A stretch of 64,000 nucleotides of DNA, taken from assembly GCF_003203515.1 (NCBI RefSeq), contig NZ_BGNG01000012.1, positions 1 to 64,000 on the forward strand, in the 5' to 3' direction. The notes below the pieces were generated by a model. That model searched no databases. It was given only the letters and a program-made list of their open reading frames with translations, and was not told the DNA's origin. Position numbers and translations under genes: made by a program. This DNA comes from Glaciecola sp. KUL10 (GTDB lineage Bacteria > Pseudomonadota > Gammaproteobacteria > Enterobacterales > Alteromonadaceae). This document shows, piece by piece, positions 25,633 to 34,700 of the stretch (position 1 is the stretch's first letter; every line of letters begins with the position of its first letter).

Positions 25633-26202
25633 TGTACTACCTATATCAATCAAAATATGTGAATAGGCAGTTTAATGATTTACACTCGGTAAACTGTTAG
25701 AAAGTATCTAATAATTGTAAAAAGGTGAACCAACATTTTACAAATATCTGACTATTTTAAGGTCATCAATGTTGCTTACTTCCCTTGTTGTTAATCAGGT
25801 TCGGGGGAACCGCCAATAGATAAATTCTCCATTTTCAAAAACTCAACCATACTTGGACCACTTATAACTTTCCTGACTCGTTTTACGAATTTAGAGTTTT
25901 GGAATAATTGTTTTTCTTAAGCTTCAAACGCAAAGCCTAGTATTCCAAAACTCTATCGTTGGTAACGCGTATATGATTCATTCCTGAATAACAGTTTACG
26001 TAAACACTAAAATGAAATGGCAACTAGTTATGCTAGCAACACCAAAAAGACCGGCGATTTCTTGAGTTATATCTTCCAGCACCATAACCTTAATTTCTTA
26101 TAAAACGAAAAGGTTAAATCTGTTTATTCTTCAAATATCAAACTTGACTTAGATTCACGGGATGAGACGATAAGATTATTAGCAATTTGAGGGAAACACA
26201 CG
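25633..26202. other. intergenic region between divergent S41 and beta-amylase genes
   Basis: It holds the S41 promoter (25669-25718), a small GGTTC/GAACC hairpin (25798-25811) and a 12-bp palindrome GTTTACGTAAAC at 25994-26005, about 200 bp before the beta-amylase gene. The palindrome may be a regulator site. No ORF was recognised. Confidence 0.4.
25669..25718 (-). promoter_or_regulatory. phased ACA-type (LytTR-like) promoter of the S41 peptidase gene
   Basis: On the minus strand ACAATTATT begins at 25718 and ACAGTTTAC at 25697, a 21-bp direct repeat. ACAGTT is in the -35 position, exactly 17 bp from TAAACT (25674-25669). The repeat is shared nearly base for base with the relic promoter at 5167-5216. 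Confidence 0.55.
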
Positions 26203-27636
26203 ATGTCTTTACTCAGAGCCATACTCAAAAAGTATTTGAACACTATTAATGCGTTGATATTAAGCCTATCTCTATTCGTTAGTTTAGCTGGCGCACAAGA
26301 AAAGACTAACAAAGCAAATCAAAAGACATTCAATGTGATGGCTCCCTTAGATCTTAAAACACCTGACCAATGGCAACAGTTTGACGAATATCTAAAGGTC
26401 GCTAAGTCTATGGGCATCGACGGCGTCTCAGTCGATATTTGGTGGGGTAAAGTTGAGGCCAAAGATGATCAAATATTTGATTGGCAATATTACGATAGAA
26501 TTTTATCACTTTTGAACAAACACAAGCTTCAGTGGATCCCCATCATGTCTTTTCATCAGTGCGGCGGAAACGTGGGAGATAATTGCAATATTCCGATTCC
26601 ATCATGGATTTGGAACTCAATTAAAGGCGCATCAGCTAAAGATTTAAAATTTAAAAGCGAGCAAGGTAATTATTCATCCGAGACGCTATCATTCTGGCAA
26701 ACGCCCGAAGTAAAAAATAAGATTTATCAGCAATACAAAGAGTTCATGCAAGCATTTCAATCAAAATATGCTGATTACGCTAACAAGATCCAAGAGCTTA
26801 ATATTTCGATGGGGCCAGCTGGTGAACTTCGTTATCCTTCTTATAATAGCCATGATATTGGTTCGGGTTATCCGACTAGAGGAGCCATACAAGGATTTAA
26901 CGCACTGGCATTAAACGATTTTCGTATGTTTTTACTAGATAAATATGAACATATCGAAGCCTTAAACGATAGTTGGAACAGCACTTATTCAAACTTTGAA
27001 CAAATAAACATATCCGTTGATTTCGAAAAAGTTTTTTCCAACAAGGCCCACCTTAAAACCGGCAAAGCTCGCGATTATCTAACTTGGTATCATCAGTCTT
27101 TAGTGAAACACGGTGAAGCGATGCTCAATACCGCACACGATAGTTTCGACGGGGCATTCTTAGCGATTCCCATCGCATATAAAATTCCTGGAATACATTG
27201 GCTAATCGCGAAAAAAGATGGTTATGCTCGTTCAGCAGAAATAGCTGCTGGCTTGATCCCACCTTCACATTATGACGCTGCAAACGTTAATGGTTACTAC
27301 AATATTTTAAGTCTTGCTAAGAATTTTGAAGCTTTAAATACTCGAGAAGTCATCGTTCATTTTACAGCCTTAGAAATGAGTGACACCCCACAAGCACCTG
27401 CTTTTAGTAAAGCAAAAACATTGGTCAAATGGATTGGCGAGGGCGCTTACAAATTAAATATCAAGGTCAAAGGCGAAAACGCTTTAGCCTATGGCGTGCA
27501 TACCACTTTAGGTTGGCAAAATATTAATCACGCGCTCGTAAACAATCACTATCTAGGGCTAACAGTTCTGCGAATCGGCGACGTCGCTGATCAATCAAAA
27601 ATAGGCTTTGAAGAATATAAAAAGCTCATAAAGTAA
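26203..27636 (+). CDS. secreted beta-amylase, glycoside hydrolase family 14
   Basis: The 477-residue protein has a signal peptide (ALILSLSLFVSLAGAQ). It then carries the GH14 signatures FNVMAPLDL, GIDGVSVDIWWGKVE, IPIMSFHQCGGNVGD and GPAGELRYPSY with the catalytic-acid Glu near residue 208. The catalytic-base Glu is near residue 391, in HFTALEMSD. GH14 enzymes release maltose from non-reducing ends of alpha-1,4-glucans. The length is close to the catalytic core with no starch-binding module. Export implies periplasmic or extracellular action on starch or glycogen. GH14 is mainly a plant and Bacillus family, so it is unusual in this setting. The ribosome-binding site is GAGGGA. No other maltose genes are adjacent. 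Confidence 0.9.
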   Translation: MSLLRAILKKYLNTINALILSLSLFVSLAGAQEKTNKANQKTFNVMAPLDLKTPDQWQQFDEYLKVAKSMGIDGVSVDIWWGKVEAKDDQIFDWQYYDRILSLLNKHKLQWIPIMSFHQCGGNVGDNCNIPIPSWIWNSIKGASAKDLKFKSEQGNYSSETLSFWQTPEVKNKIYQQYKEFMQAFQSKYADYANKIQELNISMGPAGELRYPSYNSHDIGSGYPTRGAIQGFNALALNDFRMFLLDKYEHIEALNDSWNSTYSNFEQINISVDFEKVFSNKAHLKTGKARDYLTWYHQSLVKHGEAMLNTAHDSFDGAFLAIPIAYKIPGIHWLIAKKDGYARSAEIAAGLIPPSHYDAANVNGYYNILSLAKNFEALNTREVIVHFTALEMSDTPQAPAFSKAKTLVKWIGEGAYKLNIKVKGENALAYGVHTTLGWQNINHALVNNHYLGLTVLRIGDVADQSKIGFEEYKKLIK

Positions 27637-27642
27637 AATAAA

Positions 27643-27686
27643 CTTTACTTTATGACTAGTGTGCATTACCATTCAAAAAAGTAAAG
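27643..27686. repeat. inverted repeat after beta-amylase gene
   Basis: CTTTACTTT (27643-27651) and AAAGTAAAG (27678-27686) form perfect 9-bp arms around a 26-nt loop just after the stop codon. It could act as an RNA 3'-end structure or an operator for the next gene pair. Confidence 0.3.
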
Positions 27687-27718
27687 CAAACTTAACATAA
27701 AGAAAAGGTAACCATACT

Positions 27719-28126
27719 ATGAGCAATACTAATATTCACCAGCGAATGAGCCGCTCAAATTTAGGCAATGCAATTTGGAGCAGTGCATGGATGATCTCAC
27801 TTGCCCTTTTGGTGTTTGCGCCCAAGTTTTTGTGGGATTTTAATCTGCCACTGACAATTTGCGCATTGGGTTTGAATTTATTTACAGCCTATAAAATGAT
27901 CGTAGCGAACAAAAAGTTACTTGATGCAATGGATGAGCTACAAAGAAAAATTCATCTAAATGCAATGGCAATAACGCTAGGTATCACAGTCGTTTACGCC
28001 GCGATATTCGGCATATTAGATGATATTAAACTACTGCCGTTTGAGTTGGATAATGCAAGCATCCTATTTGTTATGGGGCCTACCTATCTGCTTTGTGTGA
28101 TTTTAGGAACAAAGAGGTACTCATGA
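27719..28126 (+). CDS. four-helix small membrane protein paired with XRE regulator
   Basis: The 135-residue protein has about four predicted transmembrane helices (starting near residues 20, 42, 82 and 110) and a short charged loop (NKKLLDAMDELQRKIH). It overlaps the downstream XRE regulator gene by the ATGA tetranucleotide, so the pair is translationally coupled. Such membrane protein/small XRE regulator pairs are widespread, and the membrane partner may sequester or regulate the DNA-binding partner, but this is not established. No enzymatic motif is seen. Confidence 0.65.
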   Translation: MSNTNIHQRMSRSNLGNAIWSSAWMISLALLVFAPKFLWDFNLPLTICALGLNLFTAYKMIVANKKLLDAMDELQRKIHLNAMAITLGITVVYAAIFGILDDIKLLPFELDNASILFVMGPTYLLCVILGTKRYS

Positions 28127-28320
28127 AGAATAAGTTTAAAGTACTGCGCGCTGAGCGCGATTGGACACAAGCCGACTTAGCGGCTGCCTTGGATGTCACA
28201 CGCCAGACAATCAATGCGATCGAGAAAGGAAAATTTGACCCCAGTTTACCGCTTGCATTTAAAGCTGCGAAGCTTTTTAACATGCCAATAGAGGAAATCT
28301 TTGATGGCTCAAGCTGCTAG
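28123..28320 (+). CDS. XRE-family HTH transcriptional regulator
   Basis: The 65-residue protein is a bare HTH_3 domain: NKFKVLRAERDWTQADLAAALDVTRQTINAIEKGKFDPSLPLAFKAAKLF, ending EEIFDG. It resembles short XRE regulators of the YgzD type. Start choice: the ATG at 28123 overlaps the TGA of the membrane gene and has GAGGT just upstream; an earlier TTG-type start lies within that gene. It probably autoregulates the pair and acts with its membrane partner. It is convergent with the RDD gene, only 10 bp apart. Confidence 0.85.
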   Translation: MKNKFKVLRAERDWTQADLAAALDVTRQTINAIEKGKFDPSLPLAFKAAKLFNMPIEEIFDGSSC

Positions 28321-28330
28321 AAACAAATAG

Positions 28331-29425
28331 CTATTTTAAGCGAAGCACCAATGTTTCAGAAATCTTATCTTGAATCGCCTGCCTATTTGGGTCCCAATAC
28401 AGTTGTAAAAACCCAGATAGGCCAGTCGCCAGGCCTGCGCCATAACCACCATAACGACCAAAACTCTCCCAAAGGTTTGGCACGCGACCGTCTAACCTGA
28501 CCACTTGAATTCCCAAAAGGCGTTTACCAATCGTTTGTCCGTTGAACCACGCTGTTAAGACACTAAAATACAATGCTGCCCACCCTAAGCCCAAACCAAA
28601 ATCAGTGATTAACTCCGTAAAAAATTCAAAGATACTCTGCGATTTATTTTCATCGTGTTTTGTTTCTGCGTATCCTGCCTCAGTGATTGCTTTTTGCATT
28701 TCATCTAAAGCTTCACTTCGGATTTCATCAGCCTGTGCTGTGTCAATCAAGACTTGCTCTGTACTGTTTGACTCGCTTTTTTCAACTACACCAGATTCAT
28801 AAAGAACACTGTACTTATCGCGTAACTCGGATATTTGAGCCTCTGCCAGCTGACTTTTTGCAAGTAGCTTATCTAATGCTTTGATTTTTTCACCGGTATC
28901 AAGCTCACTGCCTGAATAATACTCAAAATGAGATGCTAAAAGCGTTTCAACACACTCAAGCTCGCCCTCACATTGTTGAATTGAAAAAGAATGGGCAGTA
29001 TCTACTATAGTGGTTTCAGAGAACTTTCCATCCAAAAGTAAATTATCGGCCTCATCGTTGTAGCCACTAATAAAGGCATATACTACTAGAAATAGCATTA
29101 ACGCCCCTAGCCCCCTAAGCATGACTAAAAAAGCTTTGCCGACTCCATTTTGCTGTGAATGTCTACCCGCACGAAAAAAGATAATCGATACAAACGCAGC
29201 GAACAGCAATGCACTTGTAGTACTTATTAATGCTATCAACACAAAGTCGATTAAAATTGCCAATGCCCTTCGTTTGGGGCTAGCGAGAGGTCTACCTAAC
29301 AGCGTGTTTGAAACGGTGAATGCATAGGGCGTGACTATCTTTCGTGTTTCGGTGCCGTTAAGCGCTGATTCGGACTTTACTTTACCGTTCGCTTCATCTT
29401 GTTTACTTTCTTCGAAGACCGTCAT
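28331..29425 (-). CDS. RDD-family membrane protein with a large insert
   Basis: This 364-residue protein has an RDD-type start (ASPKRRALAILIDFVLIALIS), where RDD itself is replaced by KRR...D. Two more helices follow, then an acidic soluble insert of about 150 residues (around 140-290) rich in Glu, Ser and Lys. The second half of the RDD domain follows, with NGQTIGKRLLGIQVVRLDG and a C-terminal WDPNRQAIQDKISETLVL. The insert, placed in the middle of the domain, includes two cysteines close together (QQCEGELECVETLL) that could form a periplasmic disulfide. The function of RDD proteins is mostly unknown; transport or ion exchange has been suggested for some. Confidence 0.75.
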   Translation of the reverse strand: MTVFEESKQDEANGKVKSESALNGTETRKIVTPYAFTVSNTLLGRPLASPKRRALAILIDFVLIALISTTSALLFAAFVSIIFFRAGRHSQQNGVGKAFLVMLRGLGALMLFLVVYAFISGYNDEADNLLLDGKFSETTIVDTAHSFSIQQCEGELECVETLLASHFEYYSGSELDTGEKIKALDKLLAKSQLAEAQISELRDKYSVLYESGVVEKSESNSTEQVLIDTAQADEIRSEALDEMQKAITEAGYAETKHDENKSQSIFEFFTELITDFGLGLGWAALYFSVLTAWFNGQTIGKRLLGIQVVRLDGRVPNLWESFGRYGGYGAGLATGLSGFLQLYWDPNRQAIQDKISETLVLRLK

Positions 29426-29646
29426 ATCCCGATGAGTTCCTTGTAATTCATGACTTTAGTGGTGTTGACCAACAAAAATACTGCATTAATAGTAGCGATA
29501 AGTCAAAATCGGGCTTTACCTACGATTCTGCCTAATCTATTCTACAAAAACTCAAAAATAAAAAGGTGCTGTGGTCAATCAACGAATTCTCGTTCTTTGG
29601 CGATACTCAGGCATCAAGCGACACCAACATTACAACAAGGAATCCT

Positions 29647-30189
29647 ATGTCTATAGAAATTAGTTTGACGCTGAGTGACAGCGATTTGGCCCACTTTAAA
29701 GAGCTTATGAATGCGGCAATAGAGAAAGCAAAAGCGCTACCTGAAGCTGAAGTCATCGAAAAAGCTAATGAGTTGTGTAGTGAAATGGAAAGTGCCGATG
29801 TACCAGACTTTGTCTCTGCCCGCATGGCGTCACTGAAAAAACTAATCAGCGCGATCGGTGATGAAGAATGGCAAACACCTGCAGATGAGCGCACTGAAAT
29901 TGTTACTTCACTCGCTTATTTTTGCGAACCTCACGATCTAGTACCCGATAACATCCCAGGATTAGGCTATCTTGATGATGCAATAATGATCGAACTCGTT
30001 CTGCAAGACCTATCATTAGACTTAGAAGCTTATGAGTCGTTTTGTAGCTTCCGAAGCGCAGAAGAAAAAAGGCGCGGTGCCGAAGCAAATGTTGATAGAG
30101 AGTCATGGCTTGAATCCGAACGAACAGAGCTTCGTTCCAACTTAAGACGCAGAAAGTCTGGGGGCAGAAGACGCTTGTTTTCGAGATAA
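29647..30189 (+). CDS. YkvA/DUF1232 domain protein
   Basis: The ATG at 29647 has AAGGA 7 nt upstream and gives 180 residues; an in-frame extension to 29566 has no such signal. The N-terminal half is a helical, charged region. The DUF1232 signature lies at about 85-125: IVTSLAYFCEPHDLVPDNIPGLGYLDDAIMIELVL. The C-terminus is very basic (RSNLRRRKSGGRRR). The hydrophobic signature in DUF1232 proteins is thought to form membrane-associated helices; function is unknown. It has its own terminator at 30225. Confidence 0.75.
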   Translation: MSIEISLTLSDSDLAHFKELMNAAIEKAKALPEAEVIEKANELCSEMESADVPDFVSARMASLKKLISAIGDEEWQTPADERTEIVTSLAYFCEPHDLVPDNIPGLGYLDDAIMIELVLQDLSLDLEAYESFCSFRSAEEKRRGAEANVDRESWLESERTELRSNLRRRKSGGRRRLFSR

Positions 30190-30224
30190 GCCGCTCACGT
30201 ATTAAAGCAGTCAGCAAACTTAGT

Positions 30225-30256
30225 AAAACGGTGTCCAACGCGATACCGTTTTTTTT
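30225..30256 (+). terminator. intrinsic terminator after DUF1232 gene
   Basis: AACGGT (30227-30232) and ACCGTT (30245-30250) form a stem with a 12-nt loop, preceded by A residues and followed by a T-run. It lies about 40 bp after the stop codon. Confidence 0.7.
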
Positions 30257-30282
30257 GCGTTTCTTTTGCGTTTCTTTTGCGT
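30253..30282 (+). repeat. 11-bp tandem repeat, about 2.7 copies
   Basis: TTTTGCGTTTC is repeated in tandem directly after the terminator (30253-30263, 30264-30274 and a partial copy to 30282). It was probably generated by slippage and has no evident function. Confidence 0.7.
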
Positions 30283-30569
30283 ATTGGTAGATGAATATTG
30301 GCTTTTTGGGTGATCACTTACCCTCTTTTGATATTCAGAACTACAAAATATCTTGCTTGTAAATAGCAAAGTACGCACTAGCACTAATAAAAAAGTTGTT
30401 TTTTTTACAAAATTCAGATACAAAACGTCTTTGCAAGCCAACAAAACTCAAACCTTTGAGTTATCAACCTTGCAAATGTGTCGATAATAAATAAATCGTT
30501 ACATTTGTCACATACATTAGTCACATCTCGCGCGTAACATTGAGCCATCTAACTTGAGGAAGTTACACT

Positions 30570-31724
30570 ATGAAAAGTAAATTAATTAAAGGATCAGTAT
30601 TCGCACTTATTATTATTGTTGGTTTTGGCTTGAAAGCAGCAATTGAAAGCGCGGAGGTAGAAGCGGAAGAAAAAGAAGCCGTCGACACTCGCCCCACAGT
30701 GAGCGTCGAATCTTTGATTCCAATTAGCCACGACGTTCAAATTACAAGCTTTGGCGAAGTGATGCCGCTTGAAGAGACTGAGCTCGCTGCTCAAGTGTCG
30801 GGAATGGTAACAAATTGGAATACCAACTTTGTCGCTGGTGGGCTGGTTGAGCGCGGCGAAGTTTTGTTTGAAATTGAAAAGGATCGCTATGAAGCTGCCG
30901 TTCTTCAAGCTGAAGCACAAGTATCGCTTGCAGAAGCTAGCCTAATCGAAGAGCTAGCCCGCCAAAAAGTTGCCAAAAGAGAGTCACGTAACTTACCTCA
31001 AAATCAAGTAAGTGACCTTTATTTACGAAAGCCTCAGGTATTAAGTGCACAGGCACAGCTTAAATCCGCACAAGCGTCATTGCGCATGGCCAAAAAAGAC
31101 TTAGATAACACACAAGTCAAAGCTCCCTACGATGCTTTAGTCGTATCTCGAAATATTGGCTCAGGTACGTTTGTTAACGTTGGTATGCAAGTCGCAAAAT
31201 TAAACAACATAGAGAGCGCTGAAATCATCTTTCCTGTTGCGGGTTTTGATAGCCCATTTCTTCCTCAAGATATCGACAACAATCCGGCTGTTGTAACTAC
31301 ACGCGGACAGGTTGAAACTCAGCGTAAAGCGTATTTACAACGTGATTTGGGAATCGTTGATGAAAATACGCGCATGAGTCATTTAGTTGTACGTGTTGAT
31401 GACCCATATAGCTTAAACAGCGAAGAACCTGCACTTAAGTTTGGTTCTTACGTTGAAGTCACATTTGTCGGAAAGCGTCTAGAAAATGTATTTAAAGTAC
31501 CTCAATCATTAGTTAACAAACGTAAAATCTGGTTAGTGGATGCTGAGGACAAACTTGTGGCACATCACGTCGAGGTCATTCGAGAAGAAGGCGAGCATTT
31601 CTTTATTTCCAGTGGTGTTGAGGCTGAGGATCGCATGGTTAAAACACTGCCTGAATATCCACAAAATGGAATGCCTGTGAAAATTATGGATGCACCTGTT
31701 TCACTTGCCGCTCGCGCTTACTAG
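30570..31724 (+). CDS. RND efflux periplasmic adaptor subunit (HlyD/AcrA-like)
   Basis: The 384-residue protein has an N-terminal signal anchor (VFALIIIVGFGLKAAIE) without a lipobox. It then has the adaptor architecture: a barrel-sandwich half (GEVMPLEETELAAQVSGMV, GLVERGEVLFEIEKDRYEAAV), an alpha-helical hairpin rich in Ala/Gln, and the second half (VKAPYDALVVSRNIGSGTFVNVG). A beta-barrel domain follows. The adaptor bridges the inner-membrane pump to a TolC-type outer channel; no channel gene is nearby. It lies 11 bp before the pump gene in the same operon. Confidence 0.88.
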   Translation: MKSKLIKGSVFALIIIVGFGLKAAIESAEVEAEEKEAVDTRPTVSVESLIPISHDVQITSFGEVMPLEETELAAQVSGMVTNWNTNFVAGGLVERGEVLFEIEKDRYEAAVLQAEAQVSLAEASLIEELARQKVAKRESRNLPQNQVSDLYLRKPQVLSAQAQLKSAQASLRMAKKDLDNTQVKAPYDALVVSRNIGSGTFVNVGMQVAKLNNIESAEIIFPVAGFDSPFLPQDIDNNPAVVTTRGQVETQRKAYLQRDLGIVDENTRMSHLVVRVDDPYSLNSEEPALKFGSYVEVTFVGKRLENVFKVPQSLVNKRKIWLVDAEDKLVAHHVEVIREEGEHFFISSGVEAEDRMVKTLPEYPQNGMPVKIMDAPVSLAARAY

Positions 31725-31735
31725 AGGACTGAGTC

Positions 31736-34700
31736 ATGACAAAAATTACTGAATCACCGACACCAGATCCGACAGCAAAAGAAACAGGCCTCATTGCGTT
31801 TTTTGCTAATAACTCGGTAGCCGCTAATTTATTGATGTTTTTCATCATTGTGATGGGCGCTGTCAGTTATGCCACTATTCAGCGTCAAATGTTTCCGAAC
31901 ATCGAAATTAATTACATCAATGCATACGTCAACTATCCTGGTGCCTCACCAAAAGAGATTGAAGAAAACATTGTTGTAAAAATAGAAGAGCAAATAAAAG
32001 ACATCACAGAGATAAAAAAGACAGTTGGGCGCTCTTGGCGCGGCGGCGGTCGAATCACAATGGAAATTTATCCTGATGAACCGTTAAATGATGTGCTTGA
32101 CAAAGTTAAGTCTCGCATAGACAGCATAGCTACATTCCCTGCATCGATGGAGCCTGTTACCGTTGCTCAAATTGAGTTTAGACAAGATGTATTAGAAATG
32201 TCTTTGGTTGGTGACTTGCCTCTAGAGGAATTAAAGCCGATTGCAAAACAAGTTGAAGATGAAATCCTTCAATTAAGCAACGTCCAGTTATTTAACTTAA
32301 ATTCACCAGACGATGAAATTGCAATCGAAATTAACCCTGAAATGCTGAGAAAATATGATCTCACTATTAATGACATTTCTAATGCGGTGCGTCGCTACTC
32401 TGCTAATTTCTCTGCGGGTCAAATTCGCACAGAATCAGGCACGATTGCCGTTCGTGTTGAAAATCAATTTTATAGTGGTGAGGAATTTAGAAACATCCCT
32501 GTTAAAATAGGCGGTGCTGGTTCGCGTGTATTACTGAAAGATGTAGCCACAATCAAAGACGGCTTCACAGAAGGTGAGCGCTACTTCAAATACAACGGTA
32601 AAAACGCGATGTATATGAGCGTTAAAGCCACAAGCTCACAAAATATGATTCCCGTAGCCGATTCAGTAAAAGCTTACATTGAAAAGAAAAACAAAGAATT
32701 ACCTCAAGGTCTAGAGCTTAAAGTGTTGGTAGACATGACCTACTACCTCAACGGTCGTCTCGATATGATGCTTAAAAATCTAACTCAAGGAGCGGTGCTT
32801 GTCTTCTTGATGCTAGCGCTATTCTTGCGTTTTAAACTAGCGTTTTGGGTCATGATAGGTTTACCGATTTGTTTCCTTGGTGCAATGATGTTGATGCCAG
32901 TATTTGGGGTCACCATCAATATATTATCGCTTTTTGCATTTATCATGGTACTGGGGATCGTAGTAGATGATGCGATAGTCATTGGTGAATCAGCCTACAC
33001 CGAGGTCGAGAAGCATGGCGGTGGCGTTGAAAACGTTGTTAGAGGCGCTAAAAAAGTTGCGACACCGGCCACATTTGGCGTACTTACTACCATTGCTGTT
33101 TTTGCGCCGTTTACCATGGCCAGCGGACCTCAGGGAGACTTTTTCTTTAACATTGCCGCAGTAGTAATAATGTGTTTGGTTTTTAGCTTAATCGAATCAA
33201 AGCTAATACTACCCGCTCATATTGCCAATACTAAATTTGCTCCTGTTAAGGAAAATAGTTTTAGAGATAGATTTAATAAAGCTTACTTTGGCTTTATTCA
33301 TGGCCCATATAAGCGCTTTGTTACCAAATGTACTGAATGGCGTTGGCCCGTATTAGGTGTTTTTGTTCTTTTATTTTGCGTGTCTTTAGGTTTAATTGGC
33401 GGCAATCACGTGCGCGTTGTCCCTGACCCTAAAGTGCCTCATGATTTCCCGAGTGTTCGCATTGAAATGTCAGAAACAGTTTCAGATGAAACAACCATCA
33501 ATGCACTTCAAACAATTGAAAGCGTCATCATGCAAATTGATGAAGATATCGAAAAAGAGTTCGGCCATAAAATGGTACAAGATATCCTAGTCTTCAATAA
33601 TGGTCGCACAGAAGGCGAAATCTTAGCACCGCTAGTAGCTGAAGAGCTGCGTGTTATGGACACATTCGAACTAGCTCGCCGCTGGAGAGAAGCGATTCCA
33701 AATATCGCGGGTATGAAGTCATTTAGAGTTGTAGATGACGTAAATGGCGGTGGTGATGGTGGTGAGTTTGGTTATTTATTGTTTGGCTCAGATATCGCAA
33801 CTTTGAACGAAGCAGGAAGATATTTAATATCTCTTCTACAAGATGAAAACGGCGCGTTTGATGTCAGCTCCACCATTGACCCAGAGAGCAAAGAAGTGCA
33901 AATGGCACTAAAACCAGTTGCATATGATTTGGGGCTAGACCTCACAACCATCGCGAGTCAAGTAGGTGCAAGCTTTTACGGTGGTGAGGCGCAACGTATC
34001 TTAAGAGACGGTGAGGAAGTTCGCGTAATGGTCAGGTACCCACAACTGACTCGTGAACGTTTCGCTGAACTAAAATATACCGTTATCACAACACCTACCG
34101 GTCAGGAAGTTATGCTGGGAGATGTAGTAGAGTTGTCTGAAGAACCAGGTATTAGTTATATTCGCAGAGAAGGCGGCTACAGAAGTGTCTACGTTTGGGG
34201 TTCGATTGATGAGCAACTGATTGAGCCAAGCGAATTGCGTAAGAACATAGATGAAAATTTACTGCCTAAGATGAAAGAGCTATTCCCAACTGTCAAAACT
34301 GAGCTTGGCGGCGGAATAAAAGAGCAAGAAGCTCAACAAAATGAGCAAATGATGTTCTTTATAGCAGGTATGGTTATGGTGTACATTTTATTGGCCGTCC
34401 CCTTAAAAAGCTATGCTCAGCCATTAATTATCATGTCAGTTATCCCCTTTAGCTTCACGGGTGCTGTTTTTGGACATTTTGCCTTTGACATGGATCTCAG
34501 TATGTTTTCAACATTTGGATTGATTGCAGCGGCAGGGGTGGTCATCAACGATAGCTTGGTCATGACAGATTTTGTGAACCAACGACGAGCGCAAGGTTTA
34601 AGCGTCAGAGACTCAGTGATTGAAGCAGGCTGCGCAAGATTTAGAGCGATTACCCTGACATCAATCACAACGTTTGCGGGTGTTTTACCAATCATGTTTG

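Larger units (their letters stand above)
30190..30569. other. intergenic region before RND operon
   Basis: It contains the terminator at 30225-30256, the tandem repeat at 30253-30282 and, near the RND adaptor gene, two GTCACAT copies (30509-30515 and 30522-30528) spaced 13 bp, which may be a regulator site. No gene was found. Confidence 0.45.

Noticed and set aside
30253-30282. Tandem repeat as a CRISPR-like array
   Set aside because: Direct 11-bp copies without spacers; no cas genes in the window.
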